Positions 25,834 through 34,156 of a stretch of DNA of 64,000 nt are shown here, piece by piece. This DNA comes from Streptomyces sp. AC550_RSS872 (lineage in GTDB: Bacteria; Actinomycetota; Actinomycetes; Streptomycetales; Streptomycetaceae): the NCBI RefSeq assembly GCF_019049285.1, contig NZ_JAGMUL010000020.1:36293-100292 (forward strand), read 5' to 3'. The notes beneath the pieces are model-generated. The model was not told the origin of the DNA, made no database searches, and worked only from the letters and a program-made list of their open reading frames with translations. Positions within the stretch are counted from its first letter, which is position 1; each line of letters opens with the position of its first letter. A program made the translations under genes and the position numbers.

Positions 25834-27021
25834 TCATACCGCCTCGGCCTCCAGACGAGCGGGGGCCGGGTGCGGTGGCCGCAGGACGCCGGCGAGGCAG
25901 GCGGCGATCACACAGCACGCCACGGGGAGCAGGAACGTGAGGTTGAGCGGCAGGACGTGGGTCAGCGGGCCGATGGCGGCGGGCCCGGCGAGCATGCCGA
26001 GGTAGCCGAGTCCGGCGACGCGGGAGACATTGACGCCGGCAGCGTCCCGGTCGGAATGGCCGGCGGCGCTGAGGAGTTGGGGAACACAGCCGGACAGTCC
26101 TGCCCCGAACATGGCCCAGCCGGCCAGAGCCAGGGGAATCCAGGGCGAGAGAGCCGCTGCGGTCAGACCGATTGCCGCGACGGATGCGCCGTAGCGGAGG
26201 ACGGCCACGGGGCCGAGGCGCGCGGTGGCTCGGTCGGCGAGCAGTCGGCCGACGGTCATGGCGGTGGCGAAGGCTCCGTAGGCGAGGGCGGCGGTGGCAG
26301 CGGTCGCGTCGAGGACCTGGCGCAGATGGAGGGTGCTCCAGTCGTTCGCCACGCCTTCGCACAGCATGATCATCAATGCCAGCGCGGCCAGCATCCAGAT
26401 GCGCCGGGGTGTCCTTTGGCGGGCCATCTTGGCAGAGGTGACGTCATCCAAGGGACGGATGGCGTCGTGGCGCAGCAGTGCGGGAGCCGCGAGCGCGGCG
26501 ACGGCCAGGCCGCCGAGCGCCACCATGCCGAGAGTTGCCGCGGGGCTCCAGCCCAGGCTGAGCGTGCGGGATCCCGCCAGCGCAGCGAGAACACCACCGA
26601 TGGAGAAGGCGGCATGGAAGGCGGACATGACGGGCCGCCGGTAACCGTGCTCGACCTGGACGGCATGGGCGTTCATGCTGACATCCAGGCAGCCGTTGCC
26701 GACGCCGAGCGCCAGGAGTGCGGCCCCCAACGTCCAGACGTTCGTCGCCAGGCCGGGCAGGACAACGGCCGCGCTGCACAGTGCCGCGCTCAGCGGGACG
26801 ACGGTGCGGGCCCCGAAGCGGTCCGTGAGTGGGCCGACGGCCTGCATACCGGCGAAGGCTCCCGCGCCCAAGAGCAACAGAAGCCAGCCCAGCACGGCAT
26901 GGCTGATTCCTGCGCGGTGCTCGATGCCGGGTATGTGGACGACCCACATCCCCATGAGGAGGCCGTTGAGAGCGAAGTAGACGAAGGTGGCCAGCCGTCC
27001 GGCCCGCAGGTCTTGTTCCAT
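25834..27021 (-). CDS. MFS transporter (YbjJ-like)
   Basis: 395 residues with about 12 hydrophobic segments. The loop 2-3 motif is GPLTDRFGARTVVPL, typical of major facilitator transporters. The pattern (GISHAVLGWLLLLLGAGAF, NGCLDVSMNAHAVQVE) resembles the YbjJ-type sugar or metabolite carriers. ATG 27021 starts it. It diverges from a DeoR regulator across a 57-bp gap with repeated TTCGA motifs, and a HAD phosphatase follows the regulator; together these look like a small uptake or efflux set for a phosphorylatable metabolite. Confidence 0.87.
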   Translation of the reverse strand: MEQDLRAGRLATFVYFALNGLLMGMWVVHIPGIEHRAGISHAVLGWLLLLLGAGAFAGMQAVGPLTDRFGARTVVPLSAALCSAAVVLPGLATNVWTLGAALLALGVGNGCLDVSMNAHAVQVEHGYRRPVMSAFHAAFSIGGVLAALAGSRTLSLGWSPAATLGMVALGGLAVAALAAPALLRHDAIRPLDDVTSAKMARQRTPRRIWMLAALALMIMLCEGVANDWSTLHLRQVLDATAATAALAYGAFATAMTVGRLLADRATARLGPVAVLRYGASVAAIGLTAAALSPWIPLALAGWAMFGAGLSGCVPQLLSAAGHSDRDAAGVNVSRVAGLGYLGMLAGPAAIGPLTHVLPLNLTFLLPVACCVIAACLAGVLRPPHPAPARLEAEAV

Positions 27022-27070
27022 GCATCGAACATATAGAACACAATCAACTTTCGAAAGATTGCTTTTCGAA
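27022..27070. promoter_or_regulatory. DeoR-type repeated operator in the MFS/DeoR divergent region
   Basis: CTTTCGAAAG (27048-27057) is a perfect palindrome. TTTCGAA recurs at 27049-27055 and 27064-27070 (15-bp period), and ATCGAAC occurs near 27024. Repeated TTTCGA units are typical of DeoR-family binding regions. The unusual AT-rich composition also fits a divergent promoter. Confidence 0.55.
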
Positions 27071-27078
27071 CAGTACTG

Positions 27079-27852
27079 ATGTTCAATCCGAGTATGGCTG
27101 GCACAGATCGACTCAGACAGATCACCGACGCCGTACGGGAAGCCGGCAGCATCGGCGTCGCGGAACTGGCCGCGCTCACCGGCGCCTCGGAGATGACCGT
27201 CCGTCGCGACCTCGAAGTCCTGGCCGCGCAGGGAGTGCTCGAGCGTTATCGAGGGGGAGCCAAGAGCCTGCTGCTGCGGGGCGAGGAGCCGCCCTTCGCG
27301 CTGCGGGCTCAGGATGGGCTGGAGGCCAAGCGGCGCATCGCGGCCGAGGCCGCCCGGTTGATCGCCGACGGCGAGTCCGTCGTGCTCGACAGCGGCACCA
27401 CTTGCATGGAGGTGGCCCGCGCCCTGGAGCACCGACGGCTGACCGTGCTGCCGCTGTCCCTGCACGCCGTGAACGCGCTGGCTGGAGCCCCGCAGTTGAC
27501 TCTGCTGGTCCCGGGCGGCAGACCGCGTCCGGGCGAGCTGGCGCTGACCGGCCCACTCGCCACGGCGTCGCTGGCCGCCCTGCGTTTCGACACCGCGATC
27601 ATCGGCTGCTGCGGACTGGACGCGGACAACGGCCTGACCGCCTACGACCTGGACGACGCCGCCGTCAAGCGTGCGGCGATCGCCTCTTCCCGCCGAGTCA
27701 TCGCTGTCGCGGACGGCGCCAAGTTCTCGCGTACCGCCCTCGGCTTCGTCGCCCCGGCCTCCGCCTTGCACGCCGTCGTCACGGACGAGTCCGCTCCCGA
27801 CGAACAGACCGACCGACTGAGCGCGGCGGGCGTGACCGTACGGAAGGTGTGA
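27079..27852 (+). CDS. DeoR-family transcriptional regulator
   Basis: 257 residues from ATG 27079; ATG 27094 (MAGTDRL) is an equally credible start. N-terminal DeoR helix-turn-helix: RLRQITDAVREAGSIGVAEL, TGASEMTVRRDLEVLAAQG, LERYRGGA. The sensor domain is of the phosphosugar-binding type (VVLDSGTTCMEVARAL, LTVLPLSLHAVNAL, TAIIGCCGLDADNGLT, VADGAKFSR). It probably represses the divergent MFS gene and its own operon, with a phosphorylated sugar or sugar-like metabolite as inducer. Confidence 0.9.
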   Translation: MFNPSMAGTDRLRQITDAVREAGSIGVAELAALTGASEMTVRRDLEVLAAQGVLERYRGGAKSLLLRGEEPPFALRAQDGLEAKRRIAAEAARLIADGESVVLDSGTTCMEVARALEHRRLTVLPLSLHAVNALAGAPQLTLLVPGGRPRPGELALTGPLATASLAALRFDTAIIGCCGLDADNGLTAYDLDDAAVKRAAIASSRRVIAVADGAKFSRTALGFVAPASALHAVVTDESAPDEQTDRLSAAGVTVRKV

Positions 27853-27856
27853 CCTC

Positions 27857-28468
27857 ATGACCGGCACCGTGCTTCTCTTCGATCTCTTCGGCGTCATCGC
27901 GCGCCTCCAGTCCGCCGAGGGCAAGGACCGGATCGTCCGGGCGGCGGGCATACCCGCGCCCGATTTCTGGGACGCCTACTGGACGCTGCGTCCGCCATAC
28001 GACCGAGGTGAGGTCAACGGCCCCGGCTACTGGCGCAGCGTCGCCAAGACACTGGGTACCCGCTTCGACGACCACCTGATCGAGCGCCTCGTCGCGGCTG
28101 ACATCGCCAGTTGGAGTGGCGTCGACGACACCATGGTCGACCTCGTCGAGCAACTCGCCGCACAGGACCGGCGGATCGCGCTCCTGTCCAACATCCCAGA
28201 AGAATTGGCCGGCCACTACGAAGCACACCACGCATGGCTCGAACGCTTTGAGGTATGCGCCTTGTCCTGCCGCATCGGCCGCGCCAAACCCGACCCCGAC
28301 GCCTACCGGTGGTGTCAACGCGCCCTGCGTGTGCCGGCGGATCGCGTCCTTTTCGTCGACGACCGTCAGGCCAATGTCCGGGCCGCCGAGGCCGTCGGCA
28401 TGCGGGGGCGCCTCTTCACCACCTCGGCCCGGCTGAGAGAACACCTCGCCCAAAGCGACGCCGAGTGA
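27857..28468 (+). CDS. HAD-family hydrolase
   Basis: 203 residues. Motif I is FDLFGV, with the nucleophile Asp at residue 9; the usual second Asp is Phe-Gly here, so its catalysis may be altered. Motif II Ser lies in ALLSN, motif III Lys in RAKPDPDAY and motif IV in VLFVDDRQANV. GGAAGG precedes ATG 27857, 4 bp after the DeoR stop, so it is in the same operon. It likely dephosphorylates a sugar phosphate handled by the MFS/DeoR set. Confidence 0.87.
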   Translation: MTGTVLLFDLFGVIARLQSAEGKDRIVRAAGIPAPDFWDAYWTLRPPYDRGEVNGPGYWRSVAKTLGTRFDDHLIERLVAADIASWSGVDDTMVDLVEQLAAQDRRIALLSNIPEELAGHYEAHHAWLERFEVCALSCRIGRAKPDPDAYRWCQRALRVPADRVLFVDDRQANVRAAEAVGMRGRLFTTSARLREHLAQSDAE

Positions 28469-28572
28469 GGATCCCGCGCAGGTGCCCGTTTTCCCGCCCG
28501 TGGGCCGGTGTTGGACGACATTCTGGGTGAGCAGGAACAGGGCCTGTCGCGACCCGCTGGATGACGATGACA

Positions 28573-28620
28573 TCGGCTGGAGGGGCTCTGTCTCGGCTGG
28601 AGGGGCTCTGTCTCGGCTGG
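28573..28620. repeat. 20-bp direct tandem repeat
   Basis: The unit TCGGCTGGAGGGGCTCTGTC occurs twice exactly (28573-28592, 28593-28612) and its first 8 bases a third time. It lies in the 224-bp gap between the HAD and VanX-like genes, about 70 bp before the latter's start. Confidence 0.85.
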
Positions 28621-28692
28621 TTTCGTGTGCGACGACATGGTGGACGTGAAGCTGCCGCGGAGGAGCTGAGCGCTCTTCGAGATGATCGCCTT

Positions 28693-29346
28693 ATGAGTGA
28701 GATCATATTGATGTCTGATCCGATGGTGGCGGCGGTGCCGGTTCGGGATTGCCGCGAGTGGCTTGTGGACGTACGCCGCTGCGGACAGATGCTGGTCGAC
28801 GAGCGGGCCCGGGATGCTTCCGGGGCGTTCGCCCACTTGCGGGAGGGAGTTCTCGACCGGCTGGTGAAGGCGCAGGCGTGCCTTCCTGAGGGGTTCCGAC
28901 TGCTCTTCATCGAGGGGTATCGGCCGCCGGCCTTGCAGCGGCATTACTTCGATGGGTATGCAGCTGAGTTGAGGGCTGCCCATCCTGACTGGTCCGCTGA
29001 GGAGGTCCGCTCGGCGGCGAGTCGTTTCGTGTCCCCGCCCGAGATCGCACCGCACAGCGCTGGGGCAGCTGTTGATCTGACGCTCGCTGATGCCGCAGGT
29101 CATGAGCTTGATCTGGGTACCGCCGTGGATGCGAGTCCGGAAGAGAGCGCGGGGGCCTGCTACACCCATGCCGACAACATCAGCGATGAAGCCCGCACTC
29201 ATCGGGGGATTCTGGCAGCCGCACTGGCCGCTGCCGGTTTCGTGAACTATCCAACGGAGTGGTGGCACTGGTCGTTCGGGGACCGGTACTGGGCCCTGGC
29301 CGCGGAAGCCGAGGCTGCTCTTTATGGCCCGACGGATCTCCCATAG
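28693..29346 (+). CDS. D-Ala-D-Ala dipeptidase (VanX/DdpX family)
   Basis: 217 residues from ATG 28693, close to VanX length. Substrate Arg in FIEGYRPP (Arg77). Zinc ligands His121 and Asp128 in PHSAGAAVDLTL, catalytic Glu189 and zinc His192 in TEWWHW. The usual Ser-x-His motif is Ala-Pro-His here. It cleaves D-alanyl-D-alanine. In vancomycin-resistant bacteria VanX acts with VanH and VanA, but neither is here, so cell-wall recycling or nutrient use is more likely. The ribosome site is weak. Confidence 0.88.
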   Translation: MSEIILMSDPMVAAVPVRDCREWLVDVRRCGQMLVDERARDASGAFAHLREGVLDRLVKAQACLPEGFRLLFIEGYRPPALQRHYFDGYAAELRAAHPDWSAEEVRSAASRFVSPPEIAPHSAGAAVDLTLADAAGHELDLGTAVDASPEESAGACYTHADNISDEARTHRGILAAALAAAGFVNYPTEWWHWSFGDRYWALAAEAEAALYGPTDLP

Positions 29347-29433
29347 GGCGGCACCTCTGCCGCGCCTGGCCGCACATGGTTGTTGATCTTTCCGGGGAGA
29401 TTGACGGCGCTGTGAGGCAGGCGGAGGTGCGGG

Positions 29434-30030
29434 GTGCCCATCGGCGATGCCTACATCGTCCGGTTGAAACACCAGCTACGGGCTGGTGAGTTGACGTGTC
29501 CGGCGTGTGGGGGCGTGCTTGCGCCGTGGGGGTATGGCTGGCCGCGGGAAGTCCGCGGCGATCTCGGAGCTCGCTGGTTGGTACGCCCTCGCCGCTCGCG
29601 CTGCACGGGCTGCCAGGTCACACATGTGCTGCTGCCGGAGGTGTTGTGGCCCCGGCGGACGGATACGGCCGAGGTGATCGGGGCCGGGCTGGAGATAGCG
29701 GCCCTGGGCATGGGGCACCGCCAGGTCGCCGCCCATCTGGGCAGGGTGGAGGACACCGTCCGCGGCTGGATCCGCCGGTTCCGCCTGCGGTCCGAGGACG
29801 TGCGCCGGTACTTCACGGTCGCCCTGGTCGAGCTCGCGGACGATCCCGTCGTGCCCGAGCCAGCGGGGACACCGCTGTCGGATGCCGTCTCGGTCATCGC
29901 GGCCGCCCATCAGGCGGCCGCGATGAAGTGGCCGGAGATGAACACGGTGTCGCGGTGGGCCTTCGCCGGCCGGGTGATAGACGGCCGGGGCCCGTGCGAG
30001 GGCGCCCTCGCTGCCCTCGACTCGGCGTAG
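29434..30030 (+). CDS. DUF6431-type zinc-finger/HTH protein, probably transposon-associated
   Basis: 198 residues from GTG 29434 (GGAGG upstream). Four cysteines form a zinc knuckle (CPACGG at 22-27, CTGCQ near 57-61), followed by LEIAALGMGHRQVAAHLGR and VEDTVRGWIRRF, a transposase-like helix-turn-helix. Actinobacterial DUF6431 proteins usually stand before an integrase-type transposase gene. Here that partner is absent and an IS21 element follows within 170 bp, so the second gene may have been displaced. Function otherwise unknown. Confidence 0.65.
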   Translation: MPIGDAYIVRLKHQLRAGELTCPACGGVLAPWGYGWPREVRGDLGARWLVRPRRSRCTGCQVTHVLLPEVLWPRRTDTAEVIGAGLEIAALGMGHRQVAAHLGRVEDTVRGWIRRFRLRSEDVRRYFTVALVELADDPVVPEPAGTPLSDAVSVIAAAHQAAAMKWPEMNTVSRWAFAGRVIDGRGPCEGALAALDSA

Positions 30031-30386
30031 CCGAAGCCCTGAAAGAAGAGCTGTGGCTCTGTCGGTGAGTCGCGATGTCGTTTCTCGTTGGGTGCGGATG
30101 GCACCGCCGTATCGGCGAAAGTGAAGTCGCTGAGTTTTAGAGGCGCTTGGGGTCTTGTGGTGGGACGATGGCTGTTCTTCTCCTGCTGGGGCCCCGATGC
30201 GCCTGTCGAAATCCAAGGCCGATCTGTACGCGGCGATCCGCCGGGACCACCGCGCCGGGATGTCGATGCGCGCTCTGCACGCAAGTACGGGGTCACCTGG
30301 CAGACGGTCCGCAAGACACTGGACCTGGTCTGGCCCGAGCCGCGCAAGAAGCTGCCCCCGCGTCCGACCAGGCTGGATCCCTACTA

Positions 30387-30422
30387 GTGCCGCATCAGGC
30401 AACGTTCGCCCTGTTGTGATGT
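30387..30422. repeat. Left terminal inverted repeat of the IS630-type element
   Basis: Begins GTGCCGCATCAGGCAACG and continues to 30422. Against the reverse complement of 31694-31729 it differs at 4 of 36 positions. Confidence 0.85.
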
Positions 30423-30475
30423 GACGCGCCGTCCCGGTGCTCTGCCGGGCGGCGCGTGGACGTCACCCTGTCCGG

Positions 30476-31068
30476 GTGGCAGAACGAGTACGCGTGCGCG
30501 AGATCGACGATGACGAGGCAGACGGCTGCTTCGGATCATCCGCCGGGGCACCGGGTCGGTGGTGACCTGGCGGCGGGCCCAGATGGTCCTGCTGTCCGCC
30601 CAGGGCATTCCGGTGGCGAAGATCGCCGAGGTCACCTTCACCAGCGCGGACCGGGTCCGAGATGTGATCCACAACTTCAACACCGACGGCTTCGACTCCC
30701 TGTATCCGAAGTACAAGGGCGGCCGGCCCAAGACCTTCACCTTGCCCGAGCGTCGCGAGATCAAGAAGATCGCGAAGTCCAAGCCGGCCGAACACGACCT
30801 GCCCTTTTCGACCTGGAGTCTGACCAAGCTGGCGGACTTCCTGGTCGCCGAGGGGGTGGTCGACGACATCAGCCACGAGGGCCTGCGCATCCTGCTCCGC
30901 GAGGAAGGCGTCTCCTTTCAACGCCTGAAGACCTGGAAGACCTCCCGCGACCCCGACTACCCGGCCAAGAAGGCCCGAGTCGAACATCTCTACGCGATCG
31001 CCGACGGCGAGGTCATCCCCGAGGAGGGGGAGCCCGAAGTCGTCTTCTGCATGGATGAGTTCGGGCCC
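30476..31068 (+). pseudogene. IS630-family transposase, frameshifted and 3'-truncated
   Basis: Start GTG 30476 reads VAERVRVREIDDDE. One G is missing near 30518, after which the true frame continues: RRAQMVLLSAQGIPVAKIA (helix-turn-helix), DGFDSLYPKYKGGRPKTF, LRILLREEGVSFQRLKTW. It ends at VVFCMDEFGP, the motif bearing the first catalytic Asp, at 31068. The second Asp and the Glu are missing because unrelated sequence follows. It cannot be an active transposase. Confidence 0.85.
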
Positions 31069-31139
31069 GGTCGACGACGGCGCGTAGGCGCCGGTCGTCG
31101 GCGTGGCGGTTTCGCCAAACACTGCCTGATCCGGAAGCG

Positions 31140-31652
31140 CTATACGCCGGTGCTGCCGTCGATGCGTTCCCGGAGCAGGTCGGCGTGACCGTTGTGGCGG
31201 GCGTACTCCTCGATCATGTGGACGTAGATCCAACGGAGGCTGACATCCTGCTCCATGAACCGGCCGGTGTCGGTCAGAGCGCGGTCGGCGCAGTGCTCGC
31301 GGGCGCGGGCGATCTCCGCGTGCCAGGTGGCCAGAGCGTCGCGCAGGGTGGCGCCCCCGGCCAGCTCGAAGCCGCCGTCGGGGCCATCGGGGTCAGCCTG
31401 CGGGTCATAAATGGGCGGGGCTTGTTCTCCGGCGAACACTCGGCGGAACCAGTTCCGCTCCACCTCCGCCATGTGCTGGACGAGGCCGGTCAGTGTGAAG
31501 GCGGACGGCGGCACGGATGCGACGGCGGCCTTCTCATCGTCCAGGCCCTCGCACTTCATGGCGAGGGTGGTGCGATGAAAGTCGAGCCAGCTTTCGAGCG
31601 TGGTGCGCTCGTCGGCGTTCAGGGGCGGCATAGGGCGTTCGATGATGGCCAT
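31140..31652 (-). CDS. DinB-family (DUF664) protein, passenger of the IS630-type element
   Basis: 170 residues, full length. The four-helix DinB fold is clear: [40 protein letters not shown], and the C-terminal [19 protein letters not shown] with GSTG. The His of LVQHMAEVE and the two His of [11 protein letters not shown] would hold a divalent metal. Actinobacterial members act as mycothiol- or bacillithiol-type S-transferases. The gene lies wholly between the element's inverted repeats and opposite to the transposase fragment; no Shine-Dalgarno is obvious. A fragment of a related protein lies at 24454-24525. Confidence 0.85.
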   Translation of the reverse strand: MAIIERPMPPLNADERTTLESWLDFHRTTLAMKCEGLDDEKAAVASVPPSAFTLTGLVQHMAEVERNWFRRVFAGEQAPPIYDPQADPDGPDGGFELAGGATLRDALATWHAEIARAREHCADRALTDTGRFMEQDVSLRWIYVHMIEEYARHNGHADLLRERIDGSTGV

Positions 31653-31693
31653 CGGTCGATTATCGCCAGCGGCCGAATCCGTCGACAGGCAGG

Positions 31694-31729
31694 ACCTCAC
31701 AACGGGGCGAACGTTGCCTGCTACGGCAC
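31694..31729. repeat. Right terminal inverted repeat of the IS630-type element
   Basis: Ends ...GCCTGCTACGGCAC at 31729, followed by TA and the continuation of istA. Pairs with 30387-30422. Confidence 0.85.
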
Positions 31730-33211
31730 TAGCCGCTGATCGACGAGGTGCTCCGCAGAGATCTGGACGCGCCGCCGAAGCAGCGGCACACCGCGAAGCG
31801 GGTTTTCGACCGGCTGCTGGACGAGTACGCCGCGACGGGGATCTCGTATCAGATGGTTCGCGGCTACATCGCCACGCGTCGTGGGGAGATCCGTCAGGAG
31901 GCAGGGCGGGGCAGGGCGGGGCCGTCGGAGGTGTTCGTGCCGCAGACCCATCTGCCGGGCACCGAGGCAGAAGTGGACTTCGGGGACGTGCACATCGTGC
32001 TAGCCGGCGTGGCGACCCGCTGCTATCTGTTCTCCTTCCGGCTGTCGTACTCGGGCAAGGCGGTCCACCGGGTCTTCGCGTCCTGCGGGCAGGAGGCGTT
32101 CTTCGAGGGCCACGTTCACGCGCTGTCCGTGCTGGGCGGCGCCCCTCGCGGCAAGGTCCGCTACGACAACCTGAAGGCCGCGGTCGCCCAGGTGCTCGGG
32201 TTCGCCCGGCACCGTCAGGAGAGCGAGCGGTGGACCGCGTTTCGCACGCACTGGGCATCGAGAGCTTCTACCGCAGGCCAGGACTCGAAGGCGCCCACGA
32301 GAAGGGCGGCGTCGAGTGGCAGATCGGGTACTTCCGGCGCAATCACTTAGTTCCCGTTCCCGAGGTCGCCTCGCTGGCCGAGCTCAACGAGATGGTCGAC
32401 CGGTGGGACCTTCAGGACGAGAGCCGAGGAATCCGCTCGCGGGCAAGGACAGTGGGCGAGTACTTCGCCGTCGAGGCGCCGTTGCTGAAGCCGCTGCCGA
32501 CCGAGCTGTTCGAGACGGTCCGGCTCTTCACGCCGCGGGTCGACCGCTACAGCCAGATCGCCGTGCAGACCAACCGCTATTCGGTTCCGGTCCGGCTGAT
32601 CGGCCGGACGGTGCGGGTGATGCTGCACGCCATCCACCTCATCGTCCACGACCGGGGACTGGAGGTCGCCCGTCACGAGCGGCTGAGCACGAAGGCGGGC
32701 TCGCGCCTGGAGCTGGACCACTATCTGGAGGCGCTGATCCGCAAGCCCGGCGCTTTCCCCGGCGCCACAGCTCTCGAACAGGCCAGGTGCGCGGGCAAGT
32801 TCACGCCGGTCCACGACGACTGGTGGGCGGCCGCCCGGGCGGCGCACGGCGACAAGGACGGCACCAAGGACCTGATCGAGGTCCTGCTGCTGGGCCGCCG
32901 CATGAGCCACGAACACATCGTCGCCGGACTGGCGACGGCTCTGCGGGCCGGTGCTCTGACCGCGGACGCGGTCGCCCTGGAGGCCCGCAAGGCCGCTGAA
33001 GCCGACGAACTGGCGGCCTCCGCTCCCGCTCCCGCCACGTTGCCTTGCCCGAGCCGCCTGGGCGGCAGCGGGCGACGGTCACGTTTCTGTCCGACTGGCG
33101 GATGGCGCATCTGCCGGCCGACACCCGGCCGCTGCCCTCGGTGGCCTCCTACGGCCAGTTGCTACGACTGCGCCGCCTAGGCGGTGCCCCTGCCACCGAG
33201 GGAGAAGCGAC

Positions 33212-34006
33212 GTGAGTGCCCAACGCCATCACGGCCTGACAGAACAAGCCGCCGACGCCGCCATCGACCAGGCAGGTCGGATGCTGCGGCTGCCCACCAT
33301 CCGGGGCCAGTTCCCCGACCTCGCCGAGGCCGCGAAGCGCGATCAGATGTCGTACAAGGGTTTCCTCGCCGAACTGCTGCCGGCCGAGTGTGACAACCGG
33401 GTCCGCCGCCGCTCGGCACGGCGCATCAAGGCCGCCGCCCTCCCACGCGAGAGGTCACTGCGGGCGTTCGACTTCGACGCCAACCTCAATGTCCACGCCG
33501 CCACGATCAACACCCTCGCGACCTGCGAGTGGGTCAGAAAGGGACAGCCCCTCTGTCTGGTCGGCGACTCGGGCACCGGAAAATCGCATCTGCTGATCGC
33601 GCTGGGCACGGAGGCCGCGATGAAGGGCTACCGCGTCCGCTGCACCCTCGCCACGAAACTGGTGAACGAACTCGTCGAGGCAGCCGACGAACGGCTGCTG
33701 ACCAGGACGATCGCCCGCTACGGACGCGTCGATCTCCTCTGTATTGACGAATTAGGATATATGGAACTTGATTGCAGGGGCGCCGAGCTGCTGTTCCAGG
33801 TCCTGACCGAACGCGAGGAGAAGAACAGCGTCGCCATCGCCTCCAACGAGAGCTTCGGCGGCTGGACGAAGACGTTCAGTGATCCGAGGCTCTGCACGGC
33901 CATCGTCGACCGGCTCACCTTTGACGCGGCCATCATCGAGACCGGCACGGACTCCTACCGCCTCGCCCAGACCAAAGCCCGAGCCGAACAAGCCGCCACA
34001 GTCTGA
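33212..34006 (+). CDS. istB: IS21-family helper ATPase IstB
   Basis: 264 residues, intact. DnaC/DnaA-like AAA+ domain with Walker A GDSGTGKSH (118-126), Walker B VDLLCIDELGYM and a sensor-like SNESF. IstB binds DNA and regulates target choice for the IstA transposase. GTG 33212 overlaps the istA stop (GTGA) with GGGAGAAG upstream. Since istA is broken, this copy could act only for another IS21 element in the cell. Confidence 0.92.
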   Translation: MSAQRHHGLTEQAADAAIDQAGRMLRLPTIRGQFPDLAEAAKRDQMSYKGFLAELLPAECDNRVRRRSARRIKAAALPRERSLRAFDFDANLNVHAATINTLATCEWVRKGQPLCLVGDSGTGKSHLLIALGTEAAMKGYRVRCTLATKLVNELVEAADERLLTRTIARYGRVDLLCIDELGYMELDCRGAELLFQVLTEREEKNSVAIASNESFGGWTKTFSDPRLCTAIVDRLTFDAAIIETGTDSYRLAQTKARAEQAATV

Positions 34007-34052
34007 CGCCACCAACATCGACACGAGCCATAAGACGACCCTTGGCTTGCCT

Positions 34053-34083
34053 GCCCACTGCGGCGCAGAGCGCCGCAGTGGGC
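34053..34083 (+). terminator. Strong hairpin after istB
   Basis: GCCCACTGCGGCG (34053-34065) and CGCCGCAGTGGGC (34071-34083) form a perfect 13-bp stem with loop CAGAG, 47 bp after the istB stop. No U-tract. Confidence 0.75.
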
Positions 34084-34156
34084 TCAGGAGCTGTGATGAA
34101 CCCCGCCCCGTATGAGTGGTCGTGGCGGAGCGTCGCCGCAGGACAGCCGTCGGATT

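Larger units (their letters stand above)
30387..31729. mobile_element. IS630-ended element carrying a DinB-family gene
   Basis: 1343 bp between two TA dinucleotides (30385-30386, 31730-31731), bounded by 36-bp inverted repeats that match at 32 positions. It contains the 5' 60% of an IS630-family transposase gene and, on the opposite strand, a complete DinB/DUF664-type gene. TA duplication within a CTAG target is usual for the IS630 family. It sits inside istA. With the transposase truncated it could move only with help from an intact relative. Confidence 0.8.
30197..33215 (+). pseudogene. istA: IS21-family transposase istA, three frameshifts and an inserted element
   Basis: The reading starts at ATG 30197 (MRLSKSKADLYAAIRR). 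One base is missing near 30282 before KYGVTWQTVRK; after DPY (30384) a 1343-bp element interrupts the gene; it resumes at [14 protein letters not shown] (31734). Another base is missing near 32251 before [18 protein letters not shown], and a shift near 33045 precedes RATVTFLSDWRMAHLPAD. The DDE catalytic region ([28 protein letters not shown], the Glu of EKGGVE) is recognisable. The stop (33213-33215) overlaps the istB GTG as GTGA. Removing the insertion leaves an in-frame TAG at the target site, so the gene may have been dead before it was hit. Confidence 0.85.

Noticed and set aside
28693..29346. Vancomycin-resistance cluster
   Set aside because: Only the VanX-type enzyme is present; no vanH, vanA, vanR or vanS genes are in the window.
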